This document shows positions 48,260-57,014 of a stretch of 64,000 bases of DNA, piece by piece (the stretch's first letter is position 1; every line of letters starts with the position of its first letter). Source of the DNA: Streptomyces showdoensis. Lineage in GTDB: Bacteria; Actinomycetota; Actinomycetes; Streptomycetales; Streptomycetaceae. The notes under the pieces are model-generated. The model saw only the letters and a program-made list of their open reading frames with translations, was not told the DNA's origin and did no database searches. Made by a program: the position numbers and the translations under genes. The stretch covers positions 248,001-312,000 of the forward strand of contig NZ_BAAAXG010000026.1 in NCBI RefSeq assembly GCF_039535475.1, in the 5' to 3' direction.

Positions 48260-49780
48260 CTAACGGCCCACGACGGCCTCCGCCGCGGCGCGACCGCAGA
48301 CGCGGGCGGCACCGTGCGTGGCGATGTGCAGGGCCCCGCGGGGCTCCGACTCGTTCAGGCCCATCTCGACCACCACCGTGTCCGGGCGGGCGGCGAGCAG
48401 GGCGTCCAGGGCCTTCGCCATCCACGGGTGCCGGTGGGCGTCCCGGACGACCGCGACCACCCGCCGCTCCCCCGCGGCGGCGAGGACCTCGTCCAGGGAG
48501 GCGTCGGCCCCGTAGGAGCCGGTCGCGGTGCCCGGGAGCAGCCGCTCCAGCTCGGCGGCGATGCCCCACGGGGTCTCGTCGCCGACCGCGAAGTTGGCGA
48601 CGGGCGTGAAGGCGGCGACGTACGGAGCGCTGCTGACCGGCTCGTACGGCCGCTCCCCCGGGGTCAGCCGCAGCGCCCTGCGGGCGGCGACGAGACCCAC
48701 GTCGGTGCCGGGCGCGGTCCCCTCCTGCACTGCCGCGCCCGGCCCCGATCCAGCCCCCCGAGCCCGGTGCGCCTGGGTCCAGGCCGCCAGGGCGCGCACG
48801 CGCGCCGCGGCGTCGGCCAGCCGCTCCTCGGGCAGTTCACCGGTCCGTACCGCGTTCACCAGCGCGTCGCGCAGGCGCAGTACGGTGTCCTCGTCGGCCA
48901 GCCCGCCGCCGACGCAGATGGCGTCGGCGCCCGCGGCGATCGCGAGGACGGATCCGCGCTCGATGCCGTACGTCGAGGAGATGGCCTGCATCTCCATGCC
49001 GTCGGTGACGATCAGTCCCTCGAAGCCCAGTTCCCTGCGGAGCAGACCGGTGAGGATCTGCGGGCTCAGGGTGGCCGGACGGTTCGGGTCGAGCGCGGAG
49101 AGCAGGATATGCGCGCTCATCACCGCTTTGGTACCCGCGGCGATGGCGGCGCGGAAAGGTACCAGCTCACGGGCGTGCAGTGTGGCGAGGTCCACATCGA
49201 TGCGGGGCAGCGCGTGGTGCGAGTCCACGTTGGTGTCGCCGTGCCCCGGGAAGTGCTTGGTGCAGGCGGCGACGCCCACGGCCTGGAGGCCGTCGACGTA
49301 GGCCACGGTGTGCCGGGCGACCAGCTCGGGGTCGGCGCCGAAGGAGCGCACCCCGATGACCGGGTTGTCGGCGTTGGAGTTCACGTCGGCGGAGGGCGCC
49401 CAGTTGAGGTCCACCCCGCACTCGGCCAGCCGGCGGCCGAGCTCACGGGCCACGGCCCGGGTGAGCTCGACGTCGTCGACGCTGCCCAGCGCGTAGTTGC
49501 CGGGGAAGGAGGAACCCTGCTTCACCTCGAGGCGGGTGACGTCGCCGCCCTCCTCGTCGATGGCGACCAGGACGTCGTCCCGCTCGGCGCGCAGCTGCGC
49601 GGTGAGCGCGGCGAGCTGCTCCGGGGTGTCGATGTTGCGGCCGAAGAGGCCGACCGAGGAGAGCCCCTCGCCGATCCGGCGGAGCAGCCAGTCGGGGGCG
49701 GTGGTGCCGACGAAGCCGGGCTGGAGGACGGTGAGGGCGTCCCGGGTCAGGGTGTCCGAGCGGCTTACGAGAATGGTCAT
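48260..49780 (-). CDS. Glycoside hydrolase family 3 beta-N-acetylhexosaminidase (NagZ-like)
   Basis: The 506-residue protein has the GH3 N-terminal catalytic domain: KHFPGHGDTNVDSHHALP (about 195-212, with the His/Asp dyad used by NagZ), then SAHILLSALD and LIVTDGMEMQAI (nucleophile Asp, about 265). The C-terminal half is a second alpha/beta domain. There is no signal peptide, so it acts in the cytosol on imported chitobiose-type sugars. It is the last gene of the das operon direction, 11 bases after dasC. Confidence 0.85.
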   Translation of the reverse strand: MTILVSRSDTLTRDALTVLQPGFVGTTAPDWLLRRIGEGLSSVGLFGRNIDTPEQLAALTAQLRAERDDVLVAIDEEGGDVTRLEVKQGSSFPGNYALGSVDDVELTRAVARELGRRLAECGVDLNWAPSADVNSNADNPVIGVRSFGADPELVARHTVAYVDGLQAVGVAACTKHFPGHGDTNVDSHHALPRIDVDLATLHARELVPFRAAIAAGTKAVMSAHILLSALDPNRPATLSPQILTGLLRRELGFEGLIVTDGMEMQAISSTYGIERGSVLAIAAGADAICVGGGLADEDTVLRLRDALVNAVRTGELPEERLADAAARVRALAAWTQAHRARGAGSGPGAAVQEGTAPGTDVGLVAARRALRLTPGERPYEPVSSAPYVAAFTPVANFAVGDETPWGIAAELERLLPGTATGSYGADASLDEVLAAAGERRVVAVVRDAHRHPWMAKALDALLAARPDTVVVEMGLNESEPRGALHIATHGAARVCGRAAAEAVVGR

Positions 49781-49790
49781 GGGGCGGACG

Positions 49791-50672
49791 TCATCCCTTC
49801 ACGGCGCCGGCCGTCAGGCCAGCGGCCATCTTGCGCTGGACGAGGAGGAAGAGGATCACGATGGGGACGGCCATCATGGTCGAGCCGGCCATCATCGGGG
49901 CGTACTCGGTGCCGTTCTTGGTGATGAAGTTGGAGAGCCAGACGGTGGCCGTCTGGTTCTGCTGGCTCATCAGCATCAGGGCGTAGAGGTACTCGTTCCA
50001 GGCCTGGATGAAGCCGTAGACCGAGGTCGCGACCATGCCGGGGGCGAGCAGCGGGAAGACGACCCGGATGAACGCGCCGGTGGGCGTGCAGCCGTCGACC
50101 TGCGCGGCCTCCTCCAGCTCCTTGGGGATGTTGACGATGAACCCGCGCAGCGTCCACACCGTGAAGGGCAGGATGAAGGTCAGGTAGGTGATGATCAGGC
50201 CGCTGAGCTTGTCGTACTGCCCGAGGTCGTTGAGCATCAGGAAGACCGGGATGATCATCGCGACCAGCGGGACCATCTGGACCGCGAGGATGCCGACGAT
50301 GACGATCTTGCGGCCGCGGAAGGCGAAGCGGGAGATCGCGAGGGCGGCGAGCAGGCCGACCGCGATGCCGATGACGACCACGACCGAGGAGACCAGGAGG
50401 CTGCGGCCGACCGGGCCCCAGAAGTCCGCGATGTCCAGGGCACGCTTGAAGTTCTCAAGGGTGAAGGTGGACGGGAAGAAGTGCGGGTCGGGGTCGATCG
50501 CGTCCTTGGCCGGCTTGAAGGCCGTGTTGAGCATCCAGTAGACCGGGAAGCCGGCGGTGACGAAGACGAGCAGACCGAGCAGATTCCAGCCCAGCTTCGA
50601 CTTGCGGGGGCGGCGCGGGGCCGCGGAGACCTTGGCGGTGCTCACTTCCCCTTGCGCGTTCGCTGCGCTCAC
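49791..50672 (-). CDS. dasC: N,N'-diacetylchitobiose ABC transporter permease DasC
   Basis: The GTG at 50,672 overlaps the dasB stop by four bases and gives 293 residues with six membrane helices. EEAAQVDGCTPTGAFIRVVFPLLAPG is the EAA loop that contacts the ATPase. N-terminal residues are Ser/Thr/Lys-rich. No ATPase gene is adjacent; in S. coelicolor the shared ATPase MsiK serves this system. Confidence 0.9.
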   Translation of the reverse strand: MSAANAQGEVSTAKVSAAPRRPRKSKLGWNLLGLLVFVTAGFPVYWMLNTAFKPAKDAIDPDPHFFPSTFTLENFKRALDIADFWGPVGRSLLVSSVVVVIGIAVGLLAALAISRFAFRGRKIVIVGILAVQMVPLVAMIIPVFLMLNDLGQYDKLSGLIITYLTFILPFTVWTLRGFIVNIPKELEEAAQVDGCTPTGAFIRVVFPLLAPGMVATSVYGFIQAWNEYLYALMLMSQQNQTATVWLSNFITKNGTEYAPMMAGSTMMAVPIVILFLLVQRKMAAGLTAGAVKG

Positions 50673-51658
50673 TCCACATCTCCGATCTTGAGCATCTGGC
50701 GCATGTACACCGCGACGACGCCCAGCAGCAGCACGACCGTGACGAGCGCGATCGCGGAGCCGGTGCCGTAGTCGTTGACGACGAACGCCTTGTCGAACGA
50801 GTACGTGGTGAGCAGCTGGAACTCGGCCTCGGGGTGGCCGTTGCGCATCACGTAGACCTGCGGGAAGACGCCCATGTCCCAGATGACCGAGAGGGTCGTC
50901 AGCATGACGAGGATGGGCTTCATGATCGGCAGGGTGACGTAGCGGAAGACGCCCCAGGCGCCGGCGCCGTCGAGGCGGGCGGCCTCTTCGAGCTCCTTCG
51001 GCACCTGCGTCAGACCGGCGCTCAGGGTGATGACGACGAAGGGCACCGCGCCCCAGACCACCAGGAGCATGATCACGGCGAGGCCCTGCGGGCCGCTGGC
51101 GAACCAGTTGTGGCCGATCATGTCGACGCCGGGCAGTCGGCTGAGCAGCCAGTTGAGGACGCCGTAGTCGGCATCGAAGAGCCACTTGAAGATGGCGGTG
51201 GCGACGATGATGGGCATGCCCCAGCTCGCCACGAGGACGATGTTGATCAGGACCTTGACCCAGCTCGACACGCGCTGGAGGAGCAGGGCGATCGCCATGC
51301 CGAGGACCATCGTGACGATCACGGCGCCGGCCGCGAAGAGCACGGTCCGCAGGACGACGGTCCAGAACTCGGAGTCGCCCAGGATCGCCGTGAAGTTGGA
51401 CAGTCCGGCCGACTCGGGCTCCTGGAAGCCCCACAGCTGCGGCTGCCCGAACTTCTGGAACGAGAGCGTGACCAGCCGGATCAGCGGATAGCCGAGCACC
51501 AGGAGGAGCACGAGCAGACATGGCGCGAGGAGCAGCCATGGGATCCCGGCCCCGCCTTTGGACTTCCCGCGCGGGGCGGGCGTACCGGCTCCGGAGCCGG
51601 ATGGTGGCGATTGCCGCACCGGCGGCACCTTCGCGGTGGTTGTGTCTGCGGCACTCAT
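50669..51658 (-). CDS. dasB: N,N'-diacetylchitobiose ABC transporter permease DasB
   Basis: The ATG at 51,658 gives 329 residues, six membrane helices and an EAA loop (EEAARLDGAGAWGVFRYVTLPIMKP in pieces). It is coupled to dasC by a GTGA overlap and lies 76 bases after dasA. Together DasB and DasC form the membrane channel. Confidence 0.9.
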   Translation of the reverse strand: MSAADTTTAKVPPVRQSPPSGSGAGTPAPRGKSKGGAGIPWLLLAPCLLVLLLVLGYPLIRLVTLSFQKFGQPQLWGFQEPESAGLSNFTAILGDSEFWTVVLRTVLFAAGAVIVTMVLGMAIALLLQRVSSWVKVLINIVLVASWGMPIIVATAIFKWLFDADYGVLNWLLSRLPGVDMIGHNWFASGPQGLAVIMLLVVWGAVPFVVITLSAGLTQVPKELEEAARLDGAGAWGVFRYVTLPIMKPILVMLTTLSVIWDMGVFPQVYVMRNGHPEAEFQLLTTYSFDKAFVVNDYGTGSAIALVTVVLLLGVVAVYMRQMLKIGDVE

Positions 51659-51733
51659 CCCGTGCTCCTCAGCGATCCCTCTCGTGGTACGGGCGGCAGG
51701 GCCCCGCCGTGGTGGCGGGGCCCTGCCCATAGG

Positions 51734-53017
51734 TCACTTGGTGTTGATGACCTTGTCGATCGCGGCGTCGGCGTCCTTGGCCGCCTGCTCGACCGACTTC
51801 TTGCCGTTGGCGATCTCGATGAGCATCGTCTTGAGGGTCTGGGCCTTCTCGACCTGGCCCCAGCCGGGGGCGGTCGGGACGAACCAGCTCGACTCGGCCG
51901 CGGTCGCCGCGACGGCGGTGGCCGGGTCGCTCTTCAGCGGGGCGAGGTCCGCCTTGTTGTTCGGCAGGTTGCCCTTGCCGATGAGGCCCTTCTGGCCCTC
52001 GGCGCCGGTGAAGGCGGCGATCCACTCGGCCGCGACGCCCTGCGCCTTGGACTTGACCGGGATGGCCAGGTCCGAGCCGCCGAGGAAGACGGGCAGGTTC
52101 TTGCCGGACGGGCCGGGCATGACGAAGTTCTCGAGCTTGTCCTTCAGCCCGCCGACCTTGTCGGTCTTCGGGTCGGCGGCGGTGGCGCCCTCCCAGCCGG
52201 CGGCGAACATCGTCGCGGACTTGCCCTGGCCGAAGACGACGGGACGGTCGGACTCGTCCTTCGTCTTGTCGCCGTGCATGTACTTGTCGACGATGTTCTT
52301 GTACTCGTTGAGGCCCTTGACGGACTCGGGCGAGGAGAGGTTCGCCTTCCAGGTCTCGCCGTCCTGCTTGGCGATGGAGCCGCCCGCCTCGAAGACGAAC
52401 GACATCGCGGCGTACCAGTCGGGCGACGGCTGGTACCAGGCGCTGAACTTGTCGCCCTTCTTCGCCTGGATCTTGTCCAGGGCGGCGGTCAGCTCGGCCC
52501 AGGTCTTCGGGGCGGCCTTGACGCCCACCTCGGCGGCGATGTCCTTGCGCCAGGTGCCCACGCGGCCACCGGCGTAGTAGGGGACACCGTAGGTCTTGCC
52601 GTTGTAGGTGACCGAGTCCTTCAGGGCGTCGAGCCACTTGTCGGAGTTGTCGAACTTCGACGGGTCGACCTCGGCGAAGGCGCCCTTGGCCATGTAGCTG
52701 ATCATCTCGGTGTTGCCCATCTCGACAACATCCGGGGCCTTGTCGGTCGCGAGCACCGCGTCGAGCTTGGTGTTCTTGTCCGGCCAGCCGTAGTACTCGT
52801 GCTTGATCTTGATGCCCGGGTGCTTCTTGGTCACCGCGTCATCGGCGGCCTTGACCAGCTCGGGCCAGTTGTTCTGGGCGTCGACCGTCAGCCAGACGGT
52901 GAGCTCCTTGGCGTCGCCGCCGGCCTTCGCCCCGCCCTTGTCGTCCGAGCCACCACACGCGGCAATGCTGACCATCATGCCCGCGACGCCGATCGCCGCG
53001 ATGAGCTTGCGCTTCAC
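51734..53017 (-). CDS. dasA: Chitobiose-binding lipoprotein DasA
   Basis: The GTG at 53,017 behind GGAGGG gives 427 residues; the upstream ATG at 53,074 is unlikely. The signal peptide ends in a lipobox (VSIAAC), so it is a lipid-anchored binding protein. The body is a two-lobed family 1 solute-binding fold, with many Trp and Lys residues (WYQPSPDWYAAMSF). It captures N,N'-diacetylchitobiose for DasBC. Two DasR-type sites lie upstream. Confidence 0.9.
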   Translation of the reverse strand: MKRKLIAAIGVAGMMVSIAACGGSDDKGGAKAGGDAKELTVWLTVDAQNNWPELVKAADDAVTKKHPGIKIKHEYYGWPDKNTKLDAVLATDKAPDVVEMGNTEMISYMAKGAFAEVDPSKFDNSDKWLDALKDSVTYNGKTYGVPYYAGGRVGTWRKDIAAEVGVKAAPKTWAELTAALDKIQAKKGDKFSAWYQPSPDWYAAMSFVFEAGGSIAKQDGETWKANLSSPESVKGLNEYKNIVDKYMHGDKTKDESDRPVVFGQGKSATMFAAGWEGATAADPKTDKVGGLKDKLENFVMPGPSGKNLPVFLGGSDLAIPVKSKAQGVAAEWIAAFTGAEGQKGLIGKGNLPNNKADLAPLKSDPATAVAATAAESSWFVPTAPGWGQVEKAQTLKTMLIEIANGKKSVEQAAKDADAAIDKVINTK

Positions 53018-53112
53018 GCCACCCTCCTCAGGGATGCTGCAACCCCTGCCCACCGCGCGAAGACATACAGACATACGTCGAGTAATGCTCGTGGGGCTGG
53101 GACCTGGTCTTT

Positions 53113-53152
53113 AATGGTGTAGACCAGTACCCGGAGCTTGGCCTAGACCTTT
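53113..53152. promoter_or_regulatory. Two DasR-responsive elements between dasA and dasR
   Basis: AATGGTGTAGACCAGT lies at 53,113-53,128 and CTTGGCCTAGACCTTT at 53,137-53,152. Both match the DasR consensus well. They sit in the dasA promoter region. Confidence 0.8.
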
Positions 53153-53210
53153 AGGGGTGTCAAGGGTGTATAAGAAGGGCAGTCGGGTCCGTTATCGGAC
53201 CGACACCTGA

Positions 53211-54074
<864 letters not shown>

Positions 54075-54177
54075 TCCGGCGCCGGCCCGGCGCCGACAGG
54101 CCGCCGGACCGGCCCCGACCTGACGTAGACCTGACACTGTCGATCCGTTATACGGACAGGGGTTCCTAACCGGGAGA

Positions 54178-54226
54178 CCGTCCCCTAGATTTCCTCGGCA
54201 TTACGAGGTGATCAGTGAGGGGACGG
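54178..54226 (+). promoter_or_regulatory. Leader hairpin sequestering the ribosome-binding site
   Basis: CCGTCCCC (54,178-54,185) pairs with GGGGACGG (54,219-54,226), with CCTCG/CGAGG (54,193-54,208) inside. The 3' arm overlaps the GAGGGGA site for the ATG at 54,234. Confidence 0.45.
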
Positions 54227-54233
54227 TTTCACC

Positions 54234-54488
54234 ATGTCAGAAGCGACACAAGGGAAACAAGCGGTCATCACACCGTCGAGAGTGGTGATCGCGCTCTGCC
54301 TGTTCGCGCCGTTCGTCGCGATGCTCTGGGTGGGCTCGTACGCGAAGGTGGACCCCACCTTCATCGGCATCCCGTTCTTCTACTGGTACCAGATGCTCTG
54401 GGTGGTCGTCTCCACCGGCCTGACCATGCTCGCGTACCAGCTCTGGAAGCGCGACCAGCGCGCCCGCAAGGGAGGTGACGCGCGATGA
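54234..54488 (+). CDS. Small membrane protein, DUF3311-like
   Basis: The 84-residue protein has two membrane helices (VVIALCLFAPFVAMLWVGSYA; IPFFYWYQMLWVVVSTGLTMLAY) and a basic end. Small DUF3311 proteins lie next to monocarboxylate symporters and are thought to be accessory subunits. It overlaps the symporter gene by four bases (ATGA). Confidence 0.8.
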   Translation: MSEATQGKQAVITPSRVVIALCLFAPFVAMLWVGSYAKVDPTFIGIPFFYWYQMLWVVVSTGLTMLAYQLWKRDQRARKGGDAR

Positions 54489-56110
54489 AGGACGGCGTGA
54501 ACGGCGTCGCGCTCGGCGTCTTCGTCTTCTTCTTCCTGGCCGTCACGGTCATGGGCTTCCTGGCCGCCAAGTGGCGCAAGGCCGAGAACGAGAACAGCCT
54601 CGACGAATGGGGCCTGGGCGGCCGCTCCTTCGGCACCTGGGTCACCTGGTTCCTGCTCGGCGGCGACCTCTACACCGCGTACACCTTCGTCGCCGTCCCG
54701 GCGGCCATCTACGCGGCGGGCGCGGCCGGCTTCTTCGCCGTGCCGTACACGATCCTGGTCTACCCGCTGATCTTCACCTTCCTGCCCCGCCTGTGGTCGG
54801 TCTCCCACAAGCACGGCTACGTCACCACCTCCGACTTCGTCCGCGGCCGCTTCGGCTCCAAGGGCCTGTCGCTGGCGGTCGCCGTCACCGGCATCCTCGC
54901 CACCATGCCGTACATCGCGCTCCAACTGGTCGGCATCCAGGCCGTCCTGGACGTGATGGGGGTCGGCGGCGGCGAGGACACCAACTGGTTCGTCAAGGAC
55001 CTGCCGCTGCTCATCGCCTTCGGCGTCCTCGCGGCGTACACGTACTCCTCCGGCCTGCGCGCCCCGGCGCTCATCGCCTTCGTCAAGGACACCCTGATCT
55101 ACCTCGTCATCGCGGTGGCGATCATCTACATCCCGATCAAGCTGGGCGGCTTCGACGAGATCTTCGCCAAGGCCGGCGAGGCGTACCAGACGGTCAACCC
55201 GGCGACCGGCAAGCCCAAGGGCGCGCTCGTGCCCGGCGAGGCCGGCCAGTGGACCTACGCGACCCTGGCGCTCGGCTCGGCGCTGGCGCTCTTCATGTAC
55301 CCGCACTCGATCACCGCGACGCTCTCCTCCAAGAGCCGCGAGGTGATCCGCCGCAACACCACGATCCTGCCGCTGTACTCGCTGATGCTGGGTCTGCTGG
55401 CGCTGCTCGGCTTCATGGCGATCGCCGCCGGCGTGAAGGTCACCAACGGGCAGCTCGCCATCCCGCAGCTCTTCGAGAACATGTTCCCGGCCTGGTTCGC
55501 GGGCGTGGCCTTCGCCGCCATCGGCATCGGGGCGCTGGTCCCGGCGGCGATCATGTCGATCGCCGCGGCCAACCTCTTCACGCGCAACATCTACAAGGAC
55601 TTCCTCAAGCCGGACGCGACGCCCGAGCAGGAGACCAAGGTCTCCAAGCTGGTCTCGCTGCTCGTGAAGGTCGGCGCGCTGGTCTTCGTCCTCACCATGG
55701 ACAAGACCGTCGCGATCAACTTCCAGCTGCTCGGCGGCATCTGGATCCTGCAGACCTTCCCGGCCCTCGTCGGCGGTCTGTTCACCCGCTGGTTCCACCG
55801 CTGGGCGCTGCTCGCCGGCTGGGCCGTCGGCATGATCTACGGCACCGCCGCCGCGTACGGCGTGGCCAGCCCCACCCAGAAGCACTTCGGCGGCTCGTCG
55901 GCCGAGATCCCCGGCATCGGCGAGATCGGCTACATCGGCCTCACCGCCTTCGTGCTCAACCTGCTCGTCACCGTGGTCCTCACCTTCGTCCTGAAGGCGC
56001 TCAAGGCGCCCGACGGCGTCGACGAGACCTCGCCCGCGGACTACACGGCGGACGCCGGCGACGCGGGTGTCGTGACCGAGCTCCCGAAGGTCGGTGCCGC
56101 CGGCCACTGA
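54485..56110 (+). CDS. mctP: Sodium:solute symporter, MctP-type monocarboxylate permease
   Basis: The 541-residue protein has 12-13 membrane helices with the SSS-family pattern, including WGLGGRSFGTWVTWFLLGGD at the start and SKSREVIRRNTTILPLYSLML near residue 280. Members take up acetate, pyruvate or propionate. The pairing with DUF3311 is that of MctP systems. The C-terminus is acidic. Confidence 0.8.
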   Translation: MKDGVNGVALGVFVFFFLAVTVMGFLAAKWRKAENENSLDEWGLGGRSFGTWVTWFLLGGDLYTAYTFVAVPAAIYAAGAAGFFAVPYTILVYPLIFTFLPRLWSVSHKHGYVTTSDFVRGRFGSKGLSLAVAVTGILATMPYIALQLVGIQAVLDVMGVGGGEDTNWFVKDLPLLIAFGVLAAYTYSSGLRAPALIAFVKDTLIYLVIAVAIIYIPIKLGGFDEIFAKAGEAYQTVNPATGKPKGALVPGEAGQWTYATLALGSALALFMYPHSITATLSSKSREVIRRNTTILPLYSLMLGLLALLGFMAIAAGVKVTNGQLAIPQLFENMFPAWFAGVAFAAIGIGALVPAAIMSIAAANLFTRNIYKDFLKPDATPEQETKVSKLVSLLVKVGALVFVLTMDKTVAINFQLLGGIWILQTFPALVGGLFTRWFHRWALLAGWAVGMIYGTAAAYGVASPTQKHFGGSSAEIPGIGEIGYIGLTAFVLNLLVTVVLTFVLKALKAPDGVDETSPADYTADAGDAGVVTELPKVGAAGH

Positions 56111-56187
56111 GCCCCGCCACCGCCCGCTCCGCCCGCCCCGGCATATCCGGAGGCGGGCGGAGCCGTGCCGGGGGCAGACTGCCGGGC

Positions 56188-56703
56188 ATGGACTTCACGA
56201 TCAGGGCGGTACGGCCCGAGGAGTACGAGGCGCTCGGCGAGATCACCGCGCGGGCCTACCTGGACGACGGGTTCCTCCGCTTCGGCGAGGACGACGCCTA
56301 TCTGCACCTGCTGCGGGACGTGGCCCGGCGGGACGCCGAAGCCGAGGTGCTCGTGGCGGTCGACACGACGGATCCGGCCGGCCCGGTCCTCGGCGGGGTG
56401 ACCTTCACCGCCGGCGGCGAGGAGTGGGCCGACATCGCCCGTCCGGGTGAGGCCGAGTTCCGGATGCTGGCCGTCGCCCACGCCGCCCGCGGCCGGGGCG
56501 TCGGAGAGGCCCTGGTGCGGGCCTGCGTGGACCGGGCACGGGCCGTCGAGGGGTGCACGCGGATGGTGCTGTCCACCCAGCGGACCATGACCGGCGCCCA
56601 CCGCATCTACGAGCGGCTGGGCTTCGTCCGCTCGCCCGAACGGGACTGGAAGCCCGTCCAGGGCCTGGACTTCACCCTGCTCACCTACGTTCTGGAGCTC
56701 TGA
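56188..56703 (+). CDS. GNAT-family acetyltransferase
   Basis: The ATG at 56,188 gives 171 residues: an N-terminal strand (IRAVRPEEYEALGEITARAY), the acetyl-CoA loop (FRMLAVAHAARGRGVGEALV, about 95-115), and a typical end (YERLGFVRSPERDW). Substrate unknown. It lies between the symporter and the riboswitch and is probably a separate unit. Confidence 0.8.
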   Translation: MDFTIRAVRPEEYEALGEITARAYLDDGFLRFGEDDAYLHLLRDVARRDAEAEVLVAVDTTDPAGPVLGGVTFTAGGEEWADIARPGEAEFRMLAVAHAARGRGVGEALVRACVDRARAVEGCTRMVLSTQRTMTGAHRIYERLGFVRSPERDWKPVQGLDFTLLTYVLEL

Positions 56704-56723
56704 CCCCGGCTCCGACCGACACA

Positions 56724-56761
56724 ACATGTGGGGGGTGCCGCAAGCGGCGCCCCCCACATGT
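56724..56761. terminator. Hairpin before the riboswitch
   Basis: A 17-bp stem (56,724-56,740 with 56,745-56,761, one G-U) has the tetraloop CAAG. It ends the GNAT transcript. Its ACATGT ends also resemble part of an NrdR box, which I cannot confirm. Confidence 0.7.
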
Positions 56762-56773
56762 ATGCTCGTCCTC

Positions 56774-56875
56774 GCTGTCGCCGCAGGGGAATCCGGTGGA
56801 AATCCGGAACTGTCCCGCAACGGTGTGTTTTGCGCGCGTTCGCGCCCAGGGTGAGTCCGAAGACCTGCCGGCAGC
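56774..56875 (+). ncRNA. Cobalamin (B12) riboswitch
   Basis: The conserved B12-box elements are present: GGGGAATCCGGTGGAAATCC (from 56,787), CCGCAACGGTG, and GAGTCCGAAGACCTGCC (from 56,853). GCTG/CAGC at the ends closes the P1 stem. It lies 140 bases before nrdA. In Streptomyces the class Ia reductase operon is turned off by B12 through such an element, so the cells use the B12-dependent class II enzyme instead. Confidence 0.95.
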
Positions 56876-57014
56876 GCGCCCGGTCCGTCCGTTCCGGGTG
56901 CCACAGACGTCCGGGCCTCGCGGAGTGGGCCGGTGGACGCGGCGCAGCCGTGCGTACGGCCGCCCGTTCCCGCCTCCCGTCCTGGCTCCGAGCCGAGCGA
57001 GGGAGAGCCCCCAC

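Noticed and set aside
47192..49924. A 910-codon plus-strand open frame
   Set aside because: It overlaps nagB out of frame and runs opposite the GH3 gene; composition is repetitive Arg/Gly/His.
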